A stretch of 64,000 nucleotides of DNA from the NCBI RefSeq assembly GCF_004307425.1, contig NZ_SEWZ01000002.1, positions 4,935-68,934 of the forward strand, written 5' to 3'. This document shows positions 55,099 to 64,000 of the stretch, one piece after another. A program made the position numbers and the translations under genes. Below the pieces are notes generated by a model that was not told where the DNA came from, did not search any database, and was given only the letters and a program-made list of their open reading frames with translations. The number at the start of each line of letters is the position of its first letter. Position 1 is the stretch's first letter. Source of the stretch: Aquirufa antheringensis. GTDB lineage: Bacteria > Bacteroidota > Bacteroidia > Cytophagales > Spirosomataceae.

Positions 55099-55953
55099 AT
55101 GCGCAGCATTTGGACCGATATAAAAAACATCATTCAACAACCTGGACAAGGATTGTTGAAGATTATTATAGCTAATGGTGCCATTTTTGTGGCTTTAATG
55201 CTAGCTCGTGTCACGCTGCTGATCGCTGGAAAATCGGAATTATTCGATGCCTTTTTTACGCAAGTTTCCCTGCCTTCCTCACTCGATTTACTGATTCAAA
55301 GACCCTGGAGCTTAATTAGCTACTTTTTCTTACACATTGAGGTTTTCCACCTGGTGTTTAATATGCTATTCTTGTACTGGTTTGGCATCATTATTCAGGA
55401 TTTCATCGGGAATAAGCGGCTCGTTCAACTCTATTTTTATGGTGGCTTGGCGGGTGCGACAGCCTTTCTTTTAGCGATGAACACGGTGAGTTTTTTCATG
55501 GCCAAAGGGCCTACTTTCCTTAATGGCGCCTCCGCTGGTGTCTTTGCGGTAGTGGTGGCGGCGGCGACGATTCGACCGAATTACCAGGTGCATCTGCTAT
55601 TATTAGGTCAAGTTCGAATCAAATACATTTCCGCTTTTTACGTGCTTTGGTCCTTCATCGAAACAACTGGGGCGAACGCGGGAGGCAACATCGCCCATTT
55701 AGGGGGAGCTATTTTAGGTTTCGTATTTGCTAAAAATTTCTTAGCTGCCTCTCGACCACAAGCGATTTTTGAAATAAAAATTAAAGAGTTTGCACAGGCC
55801 GTACATCAAAAAGTGCAACCTCGAAAAGAACTCGAAACCGTACCTGAGGAGGAGCTGAATGCGATTTTAGATAAAATATCCCAATCCGGTTACGACAGTC
55901 TAACGGACTTCGAACAAAAAAGATTATTCAAAGCGAGTCAAAAAAATGACTAA
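55099..55953 (+). CDS. Rhomboid family intramembrane protease (second of two)
   Basis: This 284-aa protein has Ser145 in NGASAGVFA and His200 in NIAHLGGA, so the dyad is intact although the serine motif reads GASA rather than GASG. A roughly 70-residue cytoplasmic tail ends with EEELNAILDKISQSGYDSLTDFEQKRLF, a module conserved in Bacteroidota rhomboids. It begins one base after the previous rhomboid, and dxs follows with its own promoter. The two rhomboids are not close copies. Confidence 0.88.
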   Translation: MRSIWTDIKNIIQQPGQGLLKIIIANGAIFVALMLARVTLLIAGKSELFDAFFTQVSLPSSLDLLIQRPWSLISYFFLHIEVFHLVFNMLFLYWFGIIIQDFIGNKRLVQLYFYGGLAGATAFLLAMNTVSFFMAKGPTFLNGASAGVFAVVVAAATIRPNYQVHLLLLGQVRIKYISAFYVLWSFIETTGANAGGNIAHLGGAILGFVFAKNFLAASRPQAIFEIKIKEFAQAVHQKVQPRKELETVPEEELNAILDKISQSGYDSLTDFEQKRLFKASQKND

Positions 55954-55969
55954 GGCTTAAAAACATTTT

Positions 55970-55977
55970 TACCTTTG
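55970..55977 (+). promoter_or_regulatory. -7 element of the dxs promoter
   Basis: TACCTTTG lies 38 nt before the dxs ATG. The -33 region is not distinctive. Confidence 0.5.
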
Positions 55978-56015
55978 TAAGGTTAATCTCTCACTATCCA
56001 TCATCACAAGCGTCT

Positions 56016-57968
56016 ATGCAATTTGAAGCCGGTCCTTTACTTAGCCAAATCACCACACCGGAGGATTTGCGCAAGTTGCCGAAATCAGACTTACCTCAAG
56101 TTTGTGACGAATTGCGTCAATTTATCATAGATAATGTATCGGTGAATGGGGGTCACTTTGGGGCTTCCTTAGGCGTAACCGAGTTAACCGTGGCCTTGCA
56201 TTATGTGTTTAATACACCTGATGACCAGTTAGTCTGGGATGTAGGACACCAAGCATACGGGCATAAAATCCTAACCGGACGCAGAGAAAATTTCCATACG
56301 AATCGCTTAATGGGAGGTATTTCGGGCTTTCCGAAACGTTCCGAAAGTCCTTTTGACACGTTTGGCGTAGGGCACTCCTCTACTTCCATCTCAGCAGCGC
56401 TGGGGATGGCCGTAGCTTCTGGTTACAAAAAAGAAACAGACAGACAACACATCGCGGTGATCGGCGATGGATCGATGACGGCGGGAATGGCTTTCGAAGC
56501 CATGAACCACGCAGGTGATATCCCGAATAACATGTTGATTATCCTGAACGATAACTGCATGGCGATCGACCCGAATGTGGGTGCCTTAAAAGAATACTTA
56601 ACGGACATCACGACATCGCACACCTACAACAAGGTAAAAGACGACGTGTGGAACCTATTAGGCAAGATGTCCAAATTCGGCAAAACGGCTCAAGAAATCG
56701 TTTCCAAGATCGAGAATGGGCTGAAAGCGACCTTATTAAACCAAAGCAACCTGTTTGAATCCTTGAATTTGCGGTATTTTGGCCCTATCGACGGACACGA
56801 TATCGATAATTTAACGACGGTTCTAAACGACTTAAAAGATATTCCTGGCCCTAAGATATTGCATTGCATTACGACTAAAGGCAAAGGATACTCACTGGCA
56901 GAAAAGGATCAAACCTTGTGGCATGCTCCCGGTAAATTCGATAAGACGACCGGAGAAATCCACAAAAAGACCTACGATGACCCTCAGCCTCCTAAATACC
57001 AGGAGGTTTTTGGCCATACCCTTTTAGAATTAGCGGAGAAGAATCGCAAAATCATGGGTATCACCCCAGCGATGCCATCAGGATCTTCCTTGAATATCAT
57101 GATGCGTGCGATGCCAGATCGCGCTTTTGACGTAGGAATCGCAGAACAACATGCGGTCACTTTCTCTGCGGGATTAGCGACACAGGGATTAACCGTTTTC
57201 TGTAATATCTATAGCTCGTTCATGCAACGTGGTTATGACCAAGTCGTGCACGATGTTTGCTTGCAAAAATTACCCGTTATTTTCTGTTTAGACCGCGCTG
57301 GTTTAGCGGGAGCTGATGGCCCTACACACCATGGATTACTAGATTTAGCGTTCATGCGTTGTGTGCCAAACATGATTGTAGCCGCTCCTCGCAATGAACA
57401 AGAACTGCGAAACATCATGTACACGGCGTCTTTAGACTCTTTCAAAAACCACGAAAAAGCGATGACTATTCGCTATCCGCGTGGTGAGGGTGTGATGCCG
57501 GCGTGGAGAACGAACTTTGAAGAAATCGAAATCGGGAAAGGAGTTCAATTGGTAGAGGGCGAAGAAATCGCGATTTTATCTATTGGACACATCGGTAATG
57601 AAGCGATAGCAGCCTGCGAAATGGCGCGTGAACAGGGACTGAAACCAGCCTTATTCGATATGCGTTTTGTGAAGCCATTAGACGAGGAATTATTGCACCG
57701 CGTTTTTACGCAATTCAAGAAGGTGATCACGGTAGAAGACGCAGCGATTCAAGGTGGATTTGGATCTGCGATTGCGGAATTTATGGTAGATAACCACTAC
57801 ACTTCACAACTTATTCGCCTTGGAATTGCAGATGAAATCGTCGAGCACGGAGAGCAAAAAGAATTGTATGCCCTATGCGGAATCGACGCAAACGGCATTT
57901 TAGCAAAAATCCAAGTGAACGTATCATCGCAAACGGCGAAAAATAATCCGAAAGCGCTTGTTTCTTAA
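56016..57968 (+). CDS. dxs: 1-deoxy-D-xylulose-5-phosphate synthase
   Basis: This 650-aa thiamine-diphosphate enzyme has WDVGHQAYGHKILTGR, the ThDP motif GDGSMTAGMAFEAMNHAG...ILNDNCMAID, GPIDGHDI and the C-terminal transketolase part (DRAGLAGADGPTHHG, AAIQGGFGSAIAEF). It makes DXP from pyruvate and glyceraldehyde 3-phosphate, the first and rate-setting MEP step. It follows the two rhomboids but has its own promoter element. Confidence 0.97.
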   Translation: MQFEAGPLLSQITTPEDLRKLPKSDLPQVCDELRQFIIDNVSVNGGHFGASLGVTELTVALHYVFNTPDDQLVWDVGHQAYGHKILTGRRENFHTNRLMGGISGFPKRSESPFDTFGVGHSSTSISAALGMAVASGYKKETDRQHIAVIGDGSMTAGMAFEAMNHAGDIPNNMLIILNDNCMAIDPNVGALKEYLTDITTSHTYNKVKDDVWNLLGKMSKFGKTAQEIVSKIENGLKATLLNQSNLFESLNLRYFGPIDGHDIDNLTTVLNDLKDIPGPKILHCITTKGKGYSLAEKDQTLWHAPGKFDKTTGEIHKKTYDDPQPPKYQEVFGHTLLELAEKNRKIMGITPAMPSGSSLNIMMRAMPDRAFDVGIAEQHAVTFSAGLATQGLTVFCNIYSSFMQRGYDQVVHDVCLQKLPVIFCLDRAGLAGADGPTHHGLLDLAFMRCVPNMIVAAPRNEQELRNIMYTASLDSFKNHEKAMTIRYPRGEGVMPAWRTNFEEIEIGKGVQLVEGEEIAILSIGHIGNEAIAACEMAREQGLKPALFDMRFVKPLDEELLHRVFTQFKKVITVEDAAIQGGFGSAIAEFMVDNHYTSQLIRLGIADEIVEHGEQKELYALCGIDANGILAKIQVNVSSQTAKNNPKALVS

Positions 57969-58001
57969 TGCGTTAATAGTACTTTTCAAAGAAATAATCC
58001 C

Positions 58002-58009
58002 TACCTTTG
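58002..58009 (+). promoter_or_regulatory. -7 element of the typA promoter
   Basis: TACCTTTG fits the consensus and lies 54 nt before ATG 58064. A -33 TTTG is not clearly present. Confidence 0.55.
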
Positions 58010-58063
58010 CACCTTGAATTTCCCAATTAAAGGAATTTCGTTTCATTCAACGAATACATTTTT

Positions 58064-59872
58064 ATGCAAAGCATTCGCAACATTGCCATTATTGCCCACG
58101 TTGACCACGGTAAAACGACCCTAGTTGACAAAATCATTCATGCATCCAAGATTTTTAGAGAAAATCAAGAATTTGGAGATTTGATCCTTGATAATAACGA
58201 CTTAGAGAGAGAAAGAGGAATTACGATTACGTCTAAAAACGTATCTGTTCGTTACAACGGAGTAAAAATCAACATTATCGATACACCTGGTCACGCCGAC
58301 TTTGGCGGTGAGGTAGAACGCGTTCTACGTATGGCGGATGGCGTTATCTTGTTAGTGGATGCTTTTGAAGGCCCGATGCCTCAAACACGTTTCGTACTTT
58401 CAAAAGCGATTGCGTTAGGATTAAAGCCTATCGTTATTGTAAACAAAGTAGATAAAGAGAACTGTCGTCCAGACGAAGTACACGAAAGTGTTTTCGACTT
58501 GATGTTTAACTTAGAAGCAACTGAAGATCAATTAGACTTCCCTTGCATCTATGGTTCATCTAAGCAAGGATGGATGAGTACGGATTGGAAACAACCTACG
58601 GATAACATCATTCCCTTGTTAGATGCGATCATCGAGCACATTCCAGCTTCTAAAGTACAAGAGGGTACTCCCCAAATGCAGATCACGTCATTAGACTACT
58701 CTTCTTTCGTAGGTCGTATCGCGATTGGACGTTTAGAGCGTGGTACTTTGACAGAAGGGATGCAAATCTCCCTTTGCAAAGCGGATGGTACAACAAAGAA
58801 AATGCGTATCAAAGAACTTCAGGTTTTCGAAGGTCTAGGAAAAGTAAAAGTAGAGAAAGTAGAGTGTGGTGAGATTTGCGCGGTAACAGGTATCGAAGAT
58901 TTCGAAATCGGTGACACGATTGCAGATGCAGAAAATCCAGAGGCATTAGCGCGTATCGCGATTGATGAGCCTACGATGAATATGTTATTCACGATTAACA
59001 ACTCCCCATTCTTTGGAAAAGAAGGTAAATTAGTTACGTCTCGTCACTTACGTGATCGTCTTTTCAAAGAGACAGAGAAAAACTTAGCCTTGAAAGTAGT
59101 TACAACGGAAAGTGAAGATAAATTCTTAGTATTTGGTCGTGGTATACTTCACTTGTCAGTATTGATCGAAACGATGCGTCGTGAGGGTTATGAGTTACAA
59201 GTAGGTCAACCTCAGGTTATCTTCAAAGAAGGAGAAAACGGCGAGCGTTTAGAACCAGTAGAATCATTAGTAGTAGACGTTCCAGCAGAAGTAGCAGGTA
59301 AAGTAATCGAATTAGCGACTCAAGGTAAAGGGGAGTTGTTGATTATGGAACCTAAAGGTGACTTACAACACTTAGAATTCAACATTCCATCTCGTGGTTT
59401 GATTGGTTTACGTTCTAAAGTATTGACTGCAACTTTCGGAGAGGCAATTATGGCTCACCGTTTCATCGCTTACGAACCATTCAAAGGAGCGATTCCTGGC
59501 CGTATCAACGGATCATTGATCTCAATGAACACAGGTCCTGCGATTCCTTACGCGATTGATAAATTACAAGATAGAGGGGTGTTCTTCATCGATCCAGGTG
59601 AAGAAGTATACACAGGGATGGTAGTAGGAGAGCACAATCGCCAAAACGACATCGAAGTGAACCTTCAAGCTGCGAAGCAATTAACGAATATGCGTGCGTC
59701 AGGTACGGATTCGAATACCAAAATTGCTCCTAAATTAAACTTCTCATTAGAAGAGTGTATGGAATTTATCCAAAAGGATGAATACTTAGAAATCACTCCT
59801 AAGTCTTTACGTATGCGTAAAATTTGGTTAGATCCAAGTGAGCGTAAGCGTAACGAAAAGAAGCCAAGCTAA
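58064..59872 (+). CDS. typA: Translational GTPase TypA/BipA
   Basis: This 602-aa protein starts with IAIIAHVDHGKTTLVDKI (P-loop), has RGITITSKN and DTPGHADFGGEVER, NKVDKE, and the TypA-specific C-terminal domain (GRLERGTLTEGM, ASGTDSNTKIAP, TPKSLRMRKIWL). It acts on ribosome assembly and stress translation. It is monocistronic between its promoter and a terminator. Confidence 0.96.
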   Translation: MQSIRNIAIIAHVDHGKTTLVDKIIHASKIFRENQEFGDLILDNNDLERERGITITSKNVSVRYNGVKINIIDTPGHADFGGEVERVLRMADGVILLVDAFEGPMPQTRFVLSKAIALGLKPIVIVNKVDKENCRPDEVHESVFDLMFNLEATEDQLDFPCIYGSSKQGWMSTDWKQPTDNIIPLLDAIIEHIPASKVQEGTPQMQITSLDYSSFVGRIAIGRLERGTLTEGMQISLCKADGTTKKMRIKELQVFEGLGKVKVEKVECGEICAVTGIEDFEIGDTIADAENPEALARIAIDEPTMNMLFTINNSPFFGKEGKLVTSRHLRDRLFKETEKNLALKVVTTESEDKFLVFGRGILHLSVLIETMRREGYELQVGQPQVIFKEGENGERLEPVESLVVDVPAEVAGKVIELATQGKGELLIMEPKGDLQHLEFNIPSRGLIGLRSKVLTATFGEAIMAHRFIAYEPFKGAIPGRINGSLISMNTGPAIPYAIDKLQDRGVFFIDPGEEVYTGMVVGEHNRQNDIEVNLQAAKQLTNMRASGTDSNTKIAPKLNFSLEECMEFIQKDEYLEITPKSLRMRKIWLDPSERKRNEKKPS

Positions 59873-59877
59873 TCCTG

Positions 59878-59908
59878 AAAAGGCTGCCCTCACCGGCAGC
59901 CTTTTTTT
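59878..59908. terminator. Terminator between typA and comEC
   Basis: GGCTGCC (59882-59888) pairs with GGCAGCC (59895-59901), followed by seven T; an A-run precedes it. It serves typA strongly and may serve comEC on the other strand, where the U-run is shorter. It overlaps the last comEC codon. Confidence 0.88.
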
Positions 59909-61850
59909 ATGGTCTAATCGCGGGTTGCTCATCTAAAAAATAATACCGCGAAGGCAAGTAAGGCTTCAGCTCACCCATCCAATAGGCCGATGGTCGCTTC
60001 AGAAAATACCACGTGGCCTCTTGCCAGCTTTTCAGCCATTCTTTATCGCGGTATTTTACGTCTTTCCCTAAAATCAAATGCTGCTGCCCCCGAGCTACCG
60101 TGGGGATGCGCACATAAGCATACGTTTCACTTCGGTATTTCCATTGTAAATTACCCTTCACAGGCCACCTACGCGTCAGCGTATCCTTCACCCCACAATT
60201 CGCCCACATGGGACTAAGGTGCGCCTGAATCCAAGCCGGATCCGCACTCGCAGGCAATGAAGCGATTGATTTCTCCCCTTCATTCTCCACCCAAACGGCT
60301 TCTCCTTTAAAAGCACTCAAATAGGCCTGAGGTTTTGTTTCCGGACTTTGCCAAAACAATAACAAGAGGCATGCCCCCATTTTCCATCGACGCGGTGCCC
60401 AAACCAGTAAGGCAATCGCAAAGAAATAAATAGACATTTCAAGTATCGTAATCTGCAAAAAGGGGATTACCGAGGTGACGCGTTCCACCCAGCTAAACAT
60501 CAGACCATGCAGCAGTTGAAAGCTTGTTTTCAATAAATAAGCCAATGGCTGAAAAGCCCATTCGGGTAAAAAGGAACCAATCGCTAACAGTAAAAAACCT
60601 AGAAATAAGGCGATGGAGGAGAATAAAATCAAAAAAGGATTCAATAGAAAGAACGAAAGTGGATGTGGCAATTGATGAAAATAATAGACGATCAAGGGCC
60701 AAGTGAGTACTTGAGCTGCTAAGGCGACACAGGTTAATTCCCAAATTTGGGTCAACGGCCAACGAAGCCAACCTCTAAACTGAAAAACAGATGCCCAGCG
60801 CTGTTGAAACACCATTAATCCCCAAACGGCCAAATAAGATAACTGAAACCCCGCATCAAATAAGGACGCCGGATGCAGAAACAACAAGACGAAGGCGCTA
60901 AAAGCCAAGGTATTCAAGCTCTGCTGACTATGAAGAAAAGTTTTAGCAAACAGTATCACCGAAAACATCCAGGCGGACCTCAGCACCGGCAAAGAAAAAC
61001 CGCTAATCCCGGCATAGCACCATAGCAAGGCCATCATCAATCCGAAAAAAACATAGGGCCCAGCTGGCCGACGTTTAAGTAAAAAACCCAATATAAGGCT
61101 TAATCCCATATACAATAGCCCGACATGAAGACCCGAAACAGACAAAATGTGAATAGCTCCTAAAGCCGAGTAAGCAGATAAAGTTTCGAAATCAATCTTC
61201 GTCTTCACTCCTAACAGCATTGCTTCGGCCACATCACGATCTCGCCCCGGCTCGAAAGCCCGTTCAAGTAAGCCCACAAAATGCGCCTGAGCCTTTTCAA
61301 AAAAAGTCCGATCTACACCTCCTTTTTCAATGAGCCGAATTCGATCGAGCGAAACAAAGGCAGATCCGCCTATTCCCTTTTGGAAAAAATAGGCACCCCA
61401 ATCTTTTTCAAAAGGAAAAAGAGGCAATGGGAAGGGCTTGACGGCTTGACGCACGGCATACACATCGGCAGCCTGGGGTTTGGGCAATGTTTTAGCGAGA
61501 TAAAGCCTGTATAATCCAGAGGAAGAAGACCATACCTGTGCGGAATCTCGTGAGCCCATACATCGTGCTAAGACAGACCAAGATTTCGGCTTCTCCTCTA
61601 CAGATCCCTCTACTCGAACCACAAATCCATCGCGCGGTAGCACTGGCAAAACGGGCATCAAGTAAGCAGTCCAGGCCATCGCAAAAACAACAATCAAGGA
61701 GGAGATACCGGCACTTCTACTAACTCTCCCCGGCAAAAGAAAACCCAAAACACCTAAAAGAGGCCAATAAGCAAATCCCGAAAGCAGAATACCTAGCATC
61801 CAAAACAGCAAAATTCGGACAAAAGGAAAACGAGAAAAATAGGAGATCAT
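59907..61850 (-). CDS. comEC: ComEC/Rec2-like DNA uptake channel protein
   Basis: This 647-aa protein has several N-terminal helices, an OB-like region, and the ComEC competence domain near residues 210-480 (ALGAIHILSVSGLHVGLLY is the diagnostic segment). The C-terminal metallo-beta-lactamase nuclease domain (HxHxDH) is absent, as in many Bacteroidota members. In competent bacteria ComEC passes single-stranded DNA through the inner membrane. Whether this organism is transformable is unknown. nadD follows the start upstream by 17 bp. Confidence 0.9.
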   Translation of the reverse strand: MISYFSRFPFVRILLFWMLGILLSGFAYWPLLGVLGFLLPGRVSRSAGISSLIVVFAMAWTAYLMPVLPVLPRDGFVVRVEGSVEEKPKSWSVLARCMGSRDSAQVWSSSSGLYRLYLAKTLPKPQAADVYAVRQAVKPFPLPLFPFEKDWGAYFFQKGIGGSAFVSLDRIRLIEKGGVDRTFFEKAQAHFVGLLERAFEPGRDRDVAEAMLLGVKTKIDFETLSAYSALGAIHILSVSGLHVGLLYMGLSLILGFLLKRRPAGPYVFFGLMMALLWCYAGISGFSLPVLRSAWMFSVILFAKTFLHSQQSLNTLAFSAFVLLFLHPASLFDAGFQLSYLAVWGLMVFQQRWASVFQFRGWLRWPLTQIWELTCVALAAQVLTWPLIVYYFHQLPHPLSFFLLNPFLILFSSIALFLGFLLLAIGSFLPEWAFQPLAYLLKTSFQLLHGLMFSWVERVTSVIPFLQITILEMSIYFFAIALLVWAPRRWKMGACLLLLFWQSPETKPQAYLSAFKGEAVWVENEGEKSIASLPASADPAWIQAHLSPMWANCGVKDTLTRRWPVKGNLQWKYRSETYAYVRIPTVARGQQHLILGKDVKYRDKEWLKSWQEATWYFLKRPSAYWMGELKPYLPSRYYFLDEQPAIRP

Positions 61851-61867
61851 CGATTAGGCGGAAAGGC

Positions 61868-62440
61868 CTAAAGGTAGAATTTTTTGGAGGAGATTAAGGC
61901 CTCCACCTCATCAGGAACTAGATATTTTACCGACTGACCTTGTTGGATACAGGCCCTGATATAAGTCGCTGAAATGTGTAAAATAGGTGCTTCAATGCGT
62001 TGAACGTTCTTATGTGCCCATAAATCCGATGCCGGTTCTTCGCCCCGCGGATACACGTAGAGACCATAATAATCAAGTATTTGGTGATAGTTTTTCCAAC
62101 TCTTGAACTGCTCTAAATTATCCCCACCTATGATCAGTTTGAATTCTGTTTCGGGATGACGCTCTGCTAAATGCACGAGCGTATCAATCGTATAGGAAGG
62201 GCGAGGTAAATTAAACTCGATATCCGATGATTTAAACGAATAATTATCTGCGATAGCCCGATCTACGAGATCCAAACGATCAAATTCATGCAATAAAGAT
62301 TTACTTTTCTTGTGGGGATTTTGAGGAGAAACGACGAACCAGATTTGGTCTACCTCCGTTTGATTCAACACCGCCTGCGCAATGATCAAATGACCCTGAT
62401 GTATCGGGTTAAACGAACCAAAAAACAGGCCTACCTTCAT
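61868..62440 (-). CDS. nadD: Nicotinate-nucleotide adenylyltransferase
   Basis: This 190-aa nucleotidyltransferase has GLFFGSFNPIHQGHLIIAQ at the start, the SPQNPHKK substrate loop and ISATYIRACIQQG near the C-terminus, the NadD pattern. It adenylates nicotinate mononucleotide in NAD synthesis. Its ATG overlaps the gmk stop by one base (TAATG), so the two genes are coupled. Confidence 0.93.
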   Translation of the reverse strand: MKVGLFFGSFNPIHQGHLIIAQAVLNQTEVDQIWFVVSPQNPHKKSKSLLHEFDRLDLVDRAIADNYSFKSSDIEFNLPRPSYTIDTLVHLAERHPETEFKLIIGGDNLEQFKSWKNYHQILDYYGLYVYPRGEEPASDLWAHKNVQRIEAPILHISATYIRACIQQGQSVKYLVPDEVEALISSKKFYL

Positions 62441-63006
62441 TATTTCGTTAATTTATCAAACAAGGCTTGTGCTTCCGCCACTGCATCTTCGAGCTTATCA
62501 TTTACTAAAATCACATCAAATTGTTCCTGGAAAGACCATTCAAATTTCATCTTGAAAATACGCTTAGACAAAGCCTCCTCATCTTCCGTACCCCGTGAAC
62601 GCAAACGCTCCTCGAGAATTTCCAACGTAGGCACTTTCACAAAAACCGCAAGGGCGCGATCCCCATAATACTTCTTTAAGGCCAAACCTCCGCGCACATC
62701 CACGTCAAAAATCACATGTTTCCCAGAAGCCCAAATCCGCTCAATCTCCGACTTTAAGGTTCCATAATAAGCCCCAGCATATACCTCTTCCCATTCTACA
62801 AATTCATCATTTGCGATTCTAGCCCGAAAATCATCTGGCGTTAAAAAGTAATAATCTTTCCCGTGCTCCTCATGGCGGCCTCGCTTATCGCGGGTACAAG
62901 CTGAGATCGAGAAGCCCAAATTTGCATTGCGCGCCAATAATTCTTTAACGATGGTGGTTTTACCAGAGCCCGATGGGGCCGAAAATATGATGAGTTTGCC
63001 TTCCAA
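62440..63006 (-). CDS. gmk: Guanylate kinase
   Basis: This 188-aa P-loop kinase has [17 protein letters not shown] at the start, [22 protein letters not shown] for GMP binding, and [15 protein letters not shown] near the end. It phosphorylates GMP to GDP. It overlaps nadD by one base and starts 12 bp after the anti-sigma gene, forming an operon gmk-nadD-comEC downstream of the sigma pair. Confidence 0.95.
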   Translation of the reverse strand: MEGKLIIFSAPSGSGKTTIVKELLARNANLGFSISACTRDKRGRHEEHGKDYYFLTPDDFRARIANDEFVEWEEVYAGAYYGTLKSEIERIWASGKHVIFDVDVRGGLALKKYYGDRALAVFVKVPTLEILEERLRSRGTEDEEALSKRIFKMKFEWSFQEQFDVILVNDKLEDAVAEAQALFDKLTK

Positions 63007-63018
63007 AAATTTCGATGA

Positions 63019-63300
63019 TTAAATGAACCAACAAAATAAGGGAATTAAGAGCAATATAAGGAGTACAATCGACGATATTTTTAAACGAATGCTTTCGAGT
63101 AAAGTGGACGGGCAAGTAGAGGTGCATTTCGATTTTAAGGCTTTCCGAAGTGCTACTTCTAGTTCATGTCCCTCCTGACAAGGCAAACATTGGTCTTTAT
63201 TGGCTAAAAAACGGGCTTCCTCCTCCGCCGTCGCTTCCTTATCTAGGATGCGCTGGATCAAATGCAGGCAATCGGGTTGATGGGAACAATGCGTCTTCAT
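63019..63300 (-). CDS. Membrane-anchored anti-sigma-like protein
   Basis: This 93-aa protein has the zinc-finger anti-sigma arrangement ATAEEEARFLANKDQCLPCQEGHE (Cys38, Cys41), then a linker with Cys59 and Cys63, and one membrane helix at 75-93. The histidine that usually precedes the CxxC pair (HxxxCxxC) reads Asn34, so zinc binding may use other residues. Its position directly after an ECF sigma gene (38-bp gap) supports an anti-sigma role. Confidence 0.78.
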   Translation of the reverse strand: MKTHCSHQPDCLHLIQRILDKEATAEEEARFLANKDQCLPCQEGHELEVALRKALKSKCTSTCPSTLLESIRLKISSIVLLILLLIPLFCWFI

Positions 63301-63338
63301 AATTTTTTTAACATCGATGGCAAAAAAAAAGTTCCGGG

Positions 63339-63944
63339 CTAGGCTGACAACATGTCAGTTTTATAGCCTTTCTTAGCGGCATAAGAAGCCAAGGTTTCTT
63401 TCAATAAGGTTCGCGCACGGTGAAGTCGTGAACGCACGGTTCCGATTGGGATGTTCAAAATTTTAGCCATCTCTTCGTAGCTAAACTCCTCTAAATCACA
63501 TAGAATGATAATCATTCTAAAATCAACCGGCAAAGCTTGAATCGCGGAGGTAATTTCATCCCCCAGCATCTCATTCACCGTTTCCGCCTGCAAATCAGCT
63601 TGAAAAGCTGGTTCTGGATCGTCGTCTCCGGCAAAGGATTGCTCCACCCATTCGAATTCTACCTTGGACGGGCCACGGGATTTCTTGCGGTAATCGTTGA
63701 TGAAATTATTCTTGAGAATACGGAACAACCAGGCTTTGGCATAAGTCCCAGGCTCAAATGACCCGATAAATCGAAAAGCACGCATACAGGTGTCCTGCAC
63801 TAAATCGTTTGCATCGTCCTCGTCATTCGTCAGTCGAAGGGCAAAATTATACATCGCATCCATATGCGGCACAAACTCCTTTTCGAAGAGTGCTCTGGCT
63901 TGCGATTCAGTCAGCGCAACGGCTGAACTCGTTTCTGTACTCAT
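63339..63944 (-). CDS. ECF-type RNA polymerase sigma factor
   Basis: This 201-aa protein has sigma region 2 (MYNFALRLTNDEDDANDLVQDTCMRAFRF near 33-61, then AKAWLFRILKNNFINDYRKKSR) and region 4 (DLEEFSYEEMAKILNIPIGTVRSRLHRARTLLKE). Region 3 is absent, which marks the ECF class. It is followed by its probable anti-sigma gene and gmk, nadD, comEC. The 56 bp upstream to the window end show no confident promoter. Confidence 0.92.
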   Translation of the reverse strand: MSTETSSAVALTESQARALFEKEFVPHMDAMYNFALRLTNDEDDANDLVQDTCMRAFRFIGSFEPGTYAKAWLFRILKNNFINDYRKKSRGPSKVEFEWVEQSFAGDDDPEPAFQADLQAETVNEMLGDEITSAIQALPVDFRMIIILCDLEEFSYEEMAKILNIPIGTVRSRLHRARTLLKETLASYAAKKGYKTDMLSA

Positions 63945-64000
63945 GGCGGTTTATCAATAAGATACTAGCATGCCTACAATTTAAACGCCAAAAAGAAAAG

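Overview
The window is an ordinary chromosomal segment of a member of the Bacteroidota, most likely Cytophagales (Spirosomaceae/Aquirufa-like). The evidence is Bacteroidota-only families (DUF4295, DUF2480, DUF4301, DUF6702), the type IX secretion proteins PorU and PorV, promoters of the TTTG-N19-20-TAnnTTTG type, and the absence of Shine-Dalgarno sequences. The genus is inferred from protein flavour, not computed. Genes are packed tightly. Several convergent pairs overlap at their 3' ends, and no stretch over about 210 bp lacks a gene.

Layout. 1-4.7 kb: tail of an RluA-type pseudouridine synthase, an Rrf2 regulator, an rpsL-rpsG operon without fusA, uxuA and a DUF4301 gene. 4.8-15.1 kb: recQ facing a long minus-strand run with lon, then DUF6702-rseP-dxr-rhomboid-prenyl synthase-nuoD. 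15.2-21.7 kb: rpmG-DUF4295, ftsY, glnS, a YCF48-like exported protein, and the GTPases der and era. 21.8-26.3 kb: initiator tRNA, a LytTR protein, an OmpA-type lipoprotein, a MarR regulator, and atpD-atpC followed by an unknown lipoprotein. 26.5-38.3 kb: a membrane/TPR protein, rpsJ, rpmH-rnpA-ctpA-tsaB, a fructosamine-kinase-like gene, ispH, and a DNA-metabolism neighbourhood (xth, a [2Fe-2S] protein, a RecB-like nuclease, a HAD phosphatase, a DEDDh exonuclease). 38.4-44.1 kb: nuoKLMN and a GtrA-like gene. 44.2-50.6 kb: a tiny Ala-rich lipoprotein, sprT-like, porU, porV and a degenerate M16 peptidase. 50.6-64 kb: a PfkB kinase, a GNAT-like protein, cysS, two rhomboids, dxs, typA, comEC, nadD, gmk, and an anti-sigma/ECF sigma pair.

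Functional themes. Four isoprenoid genes (dxr, dxs, ispH, a prenyl synthase) lie in the window. Complex I genes are split (nuoD alone; nuoKLMN together), ATP synthase is represented only by beta and a short epsilon, and ribosomal genes are scattered in small units. Membrane and envelope proteolysis is dense: Lon, RseP, CtpA, three rhomboids, the PorU sortase and an M16 homologue.

I found no transposon, prophage, CRISPR array or obviously foreign island, and no convincing new multi-gene system. The most interesting signals are small: a RecB-like nuclease ending in a sliding-clamp-type motif, a strong hairpin directly before rpsJ, direct repeats upstream of the LytTR gene, promoter elements placed 4-8 nt before start codons, an initiator tRNA with an unusual 1-72 mismatch, and a highly promoted Ala-rich mini-lipoprotein.
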